A DNA stretch of 21,480 bases from a virus. Location: IMG/VR virus record IMGVR_UViG_3300044997_000134, positions 1-21,480 of that record; one strand, 5' to 3'. Under the pieces are notes generated by a model, which made no database searches, was not told the DNA's origin, and saw nothing but the letters and a program-made list of their open reading frames with translations. A program made the translations under genes and the position numbers. Positions 19,187-21,480 of the stretch are shown in pieces (position 1 is the stretch's first letter; each line of letters starts with the position of its first letter).

Positions 19187-21480
19187 CTAATCTCCAAAGT
19201 CAAATAATGTGTTGAATGTGTTGCTGGTTTCTGTGCTTTTAATATCCCAATCCAGCACTCCCAACAGGTTGTCCAATTTGCTATCGATCACTGTGGTTTC
19301 CATGGCTGAGTGATCAAAAGGCAATTCTTTAAACCACTGCGGTATTCTCAACTGATCTGTGGGATAGGCCACACTGGTGTAATCCAGTGGATTGTGCTTG
19401 AGTTTGCACACAATCACTTTCATGCCATCCACAATTTCCAGACTGTAACGATCATGGTTCATGCGTTTCAATGTGTTCCAGTTGATGCTGGCTCTCACGT
19501 GTCCTGGCATGTTGGCCTTGCCTTGTGCCTTCTCTTTCTTCTGATAATCTGCGATGTTATTTGCACGCTTGGGCGAACCTTTTTCCCAACCCGGTCTCAG
19601 TTTAAATTCATTTCTAAATGTGCTGATTCTTTCCAGCACTGCTTTTTCATCTGATTTGGTCAGAACCATCAGCAATATTTCGCTCAAAAAGTCCTGCACA
19701 TATTCCGGAGTGTCTGAACGTTTGAGATCCAGTCCCATGGCTTTCACCTTGCCTGGCTTGCCATTCACGTCCATGCGATCGCCTTCAGATTCGTATATCA
19801 GCACAGCATACCTTTTTTTGGTGATGAACAGTCCTGTTTCACCAATGGATTCTCTGCCTGCTTGGATCACTTCTGCTCTGGTTTTGGGACAATGAAATGC
19901 TTCGCCCATGAATGTTCGGAAACTGTTGTTGACTTCTTCAGCCACCTGATCATACAGTCGGATCACACTCTCTTTGGTCCATGGGATCAGACCAGCATCG
20001 ATGTCTTGCTTTAAAACTTTGTAAGCGCTGAAATAAGCAGAATCTGTATCACCGTATATCACAGCATCTCCCAAATGATCGTATGAGCCTGTGATCACTT
20101 CATTGATCTTTGCTGCCATGTGTTTGCTGATGGTTCTGCCAGTGAGTGTGGTGGATTGTCCTATGCGTTTGTCAAAAAATCTACAACCAGGATTCAATAT
20201 GGCACCATAAAGTGAATTCAAATTGATCTTTTTGACCAACTGTCGCTTGTCCCAGAATTCAATTTCTGCTTCATTGTTGGCATTTTGAGCTTTCTTTTTC
20301 ATGATCTGCATTTCTTTACGCTCTTGATACCAAGTTTTTAACAGTCCAGGAATAACTCCTTCGAACTCTGTGGTGAACATGGTGCCGTTGGCACTGATCA
20401 TGATTGGATTGTTAGTGTCAAATATCATTTTGTAGATCTCAGCACCGCTTTTGACCTCCGTCCTGCCATCTTCCCAGTCAATGGTGATGGGCTGATCTCG
20501 CCTCTGTGTCATCACATACTCATATTCCAAACTTCCAAATTTATTCTCCCATGCTGCTGCAAATGATTTGCCTTGCAGATTCATTTGATCCTGTAGGAAG
20601 GCTTCAGTATAATTGGGTCGCAACTGCCCCACCACGCATTCGGGAGCCATGTTGAGTGCTCGGATCACTGATGGATACAGTGAATTCAAGTCCATGGACC
20701 CTATCCAATCATGCAGTCCTTTTTTTGGGAACGCCACGTAGGCCCCCGCCGCAGTGGTATCCTCACCTTCCGCTCTGCTGGGTCTATTGGGCACTTGTAA
20801 TCCTCTCTTGTGCGCTTCATTGATGATGGCCTGTTCGGTCACGGCCACGGCGCCCATGGTGGTCTGAAGCAACACAGTGTTGGCGTGTGCCAGTTCATTG
20901 CTGAGTTCTAAAAATTTAAGTTTCTTGTCCAAATTGTTCAGCAGTTGCACGTCCTGTCTGTTGTATTCCACAAAAGTTTTAAAATCTTTGTTGTACAATT
21001 GATCCAACGTGCCCTCATACACAGTTTTCTGGTCTCCCAATTCCATCTCACCTATGGCATCCAATCTGTAGGTGTGGCGCTCCTCATAGGTATATTTCCT
21101 GTATAATTCCAAACTGTCTATGTGTACCCTGCCCACCAGATCATAGGTTTCCTGTTCACGTCCATATTTTTCAAAAGTTCTTTTCTTTGGCATCTGTGAC
21201 CATAAACAGAAGCGTCTGGTGTCATCCTTGCTGAGCACTTTGCTCACTCTGTTGATGAGATAGGGCAAGTCATACCCTTCTGAGTTCCATCCGCTCAGCA
21301 CGTCCACATCTTCAATGATGTCTAGGAACGCCTGCAGCATGTCTGCTTCACGTTCATACAGATATAAATTTTCAATGTGTTTGGTCTGCTCTCGGGCTTG
21401 TGCTGTGTTCAATGTCTTGGGTATCAGTGCAAAAGTAACCATGCTGTTGATCCATTGTAGATACACCGTGATGGCGGTGA
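19187..21480 (-). CDS. 43: Replicative DNA polymerase, family B, T4 gp43-like (N-terminus off the right edge)
   Basis: About 764 residues are visible, and the frame is open to the window's edge; about 130-150 N-terminal residues, including the first exonuclease aspartate/glutamate pair, lie outside. An internal GTG at 21466 is not the true start. Visible motifs, numbered from the first visible codon, are Exo II WNSEGYDLP (near 64-72), Exo III YNRQD (172-176), Pol A DLNSLYPSV (263-271), Pol B KKINLNSLYG (416-425) and Pol C YGDTDS (475-480). A GGNN-type proofreading polymerase of this layout copies the phage genome with the clamp, and would also have to read modified template guanines. The stop is directly followed by the exonuclease start. 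Confidence 0.97.
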   Translation of the reverse strand, partial: TAITVYLQWINSMVTFALIPKTLNTAQAREQTKHIENLYLYEREADMLQAFLDIIEDVDVLSGWNSEGYDLPYLINRVSKVLSKDDTRRFCLWSQMPKKRTFEKYGREQETYDLVGRVHIDSLELYRKYTYEERHTYRLDAIGEMELGDQKTVYEGTLDQLYNKDFKTFVEYNRQDVQLLNNLDKKLKFLELSNELAHANTVLLQTTMGAVAVTEQAIINEAHKRGLQVPNRPSRAEGEDTTAAGAYVAFPKKGLHDWIGSMDLNSLYPSVIRALNMAPECVVGQLRPNYTEAFLQDQMNLQGKSFAAAWENKFGSLEYEYVMTQRRDQPITIDWEDGRTEVKSGAEIYKMIFDTNNPIMISANGTMFTTEFEGVIPGLLKTWYQERKEMQIMKKKAQNANNEAEIEFWDKRQLVKKINLNSLYGAILNPGCRFFDKRIGQSTTLTGRTISKHMAAKINEVITGSYDHLGDAVIYGDTDSAYFSAYKVLKQDIDAGLIPWTKESVIRLYDQVAEEVNNSFRTFMGEAFHCPKTRAEVIQAGRESIGETGLFITKKRYAVLIYESEGDRMDVNGKPGKVKAMGLDLKRSDTPEYVQDFLSEILLMVLTKSDEKAVLERISTFRNEFKLRPGWEKGSPKRANNIADYQKKEKAQGKANMPGHVRASINWNTLKRMNHDRYSLEIVDGMKVIVCKLKHNPLDYTSVAYPTDQLRIPQWFKELPFDHSAMETTVIDSKLDNLLGVLDWDIKSTETSNTFNTLFDFGD

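Noticed and set aside
1-21480. tRNA genes, CRISPR arrays, insertion sequences, attachment sites
   Set aside because: I looked through all gaps, none over about 140 bases, and saw no cloverleaf, spaced repeats, transposase or inverted termini.

Overview
The window looks like a piece of a T4-like (tailed, myovirus-type) marine phage genome. The main evidence is a family B replicative DNA polymerase of the gp43 type (19187 to the right edge), a T4 RNase H-type 5'-3' flap nuclease (5664-6665), a DexA-like 3'-5' exonuclease (18647-19186), a probable PCNA-fold sliding clamp (17116-17844) and several small proteins that I recall, without a search, as recurring unknowns of marine T4-like phages of cyanobacteria and SAR11. 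All 32 genes I support lie on the minus strand, so the biological 5'->3' direction runs from high to low coordinates. Genes are packed with 1-8 nt stop/start overlaps or tiny gaps. The longest gene-free stretch is about 138 nt (3432-3569). The host cannot be named from this window: no photosynthesis gene, tRNA or integrase is visible.

Layout, in the order of transcription. (1) 21480-17886: DNA polymerase (N-terminus off the right edge), DexA-like exonuclease, NAD-dependent sugar epimerase. (2) 17844-13108, behind a near-consensus sigma70-type promoter: clamp-like protein, a 487-aa tRNA-guanine-transglycosylase-fold protein resembling the DNA base-exchange enzyme DpdA, a small basic coiled-coil protein, a Gfo/Idh/MocA oxidoreductase, a zinc-type (MDR) dehydrogenase, and an unknown. 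(3) 13070-8989, behind a second consensus promoter: a QueD/PTPS-like protein, a GT4-like glycosyltransferase, an unknown, a phosphoribosyltransferase, a HIT-family protein and two SGNH hydrolase-like proteins. (4) 8967-4339, behind a third consensus promoter: GTP cyclohydrolase I (folE), two small proteins, 7-carboxy-7-deazaguanine synthase (queE), a small unknown, RNase H, an MBD4-like HhH DNA glycosylase and three small unknowns. (5) 4246-3570: two conserved unknowns behind a T4-late-like TATA motif. (6) 3431-1, behind a fourth sigma70 promoter: a MoxR-type AAA+ ATPase, a metallopeptidase-like/VWA protein and three small unknowns, the last running off the left edge.

The most interesting theme is DNA modification. 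FolE, a QueD-like protein, QueE and a DpdA-like transglycosylase together suggest that the phage replaces some guanines in its DNA with a 7-deazaguanine derivative. The enzymes are spread over three consecutive promoter-led units rather than one cassette. QueC is not in the window, so the inserted base (CDG, preQ0 or something further elaborated) is open. Two dehydrogenases directly downstream of the DpdA-like gene, and a glycosyltransferase in the same unit as the QueD-like gene, raise the unproven possibility of further decoration. A second theme is regulation: four early-type promoters, each with exactly 17-bp spacing, two of which overlap a T4-late-like CCTAAATA element.
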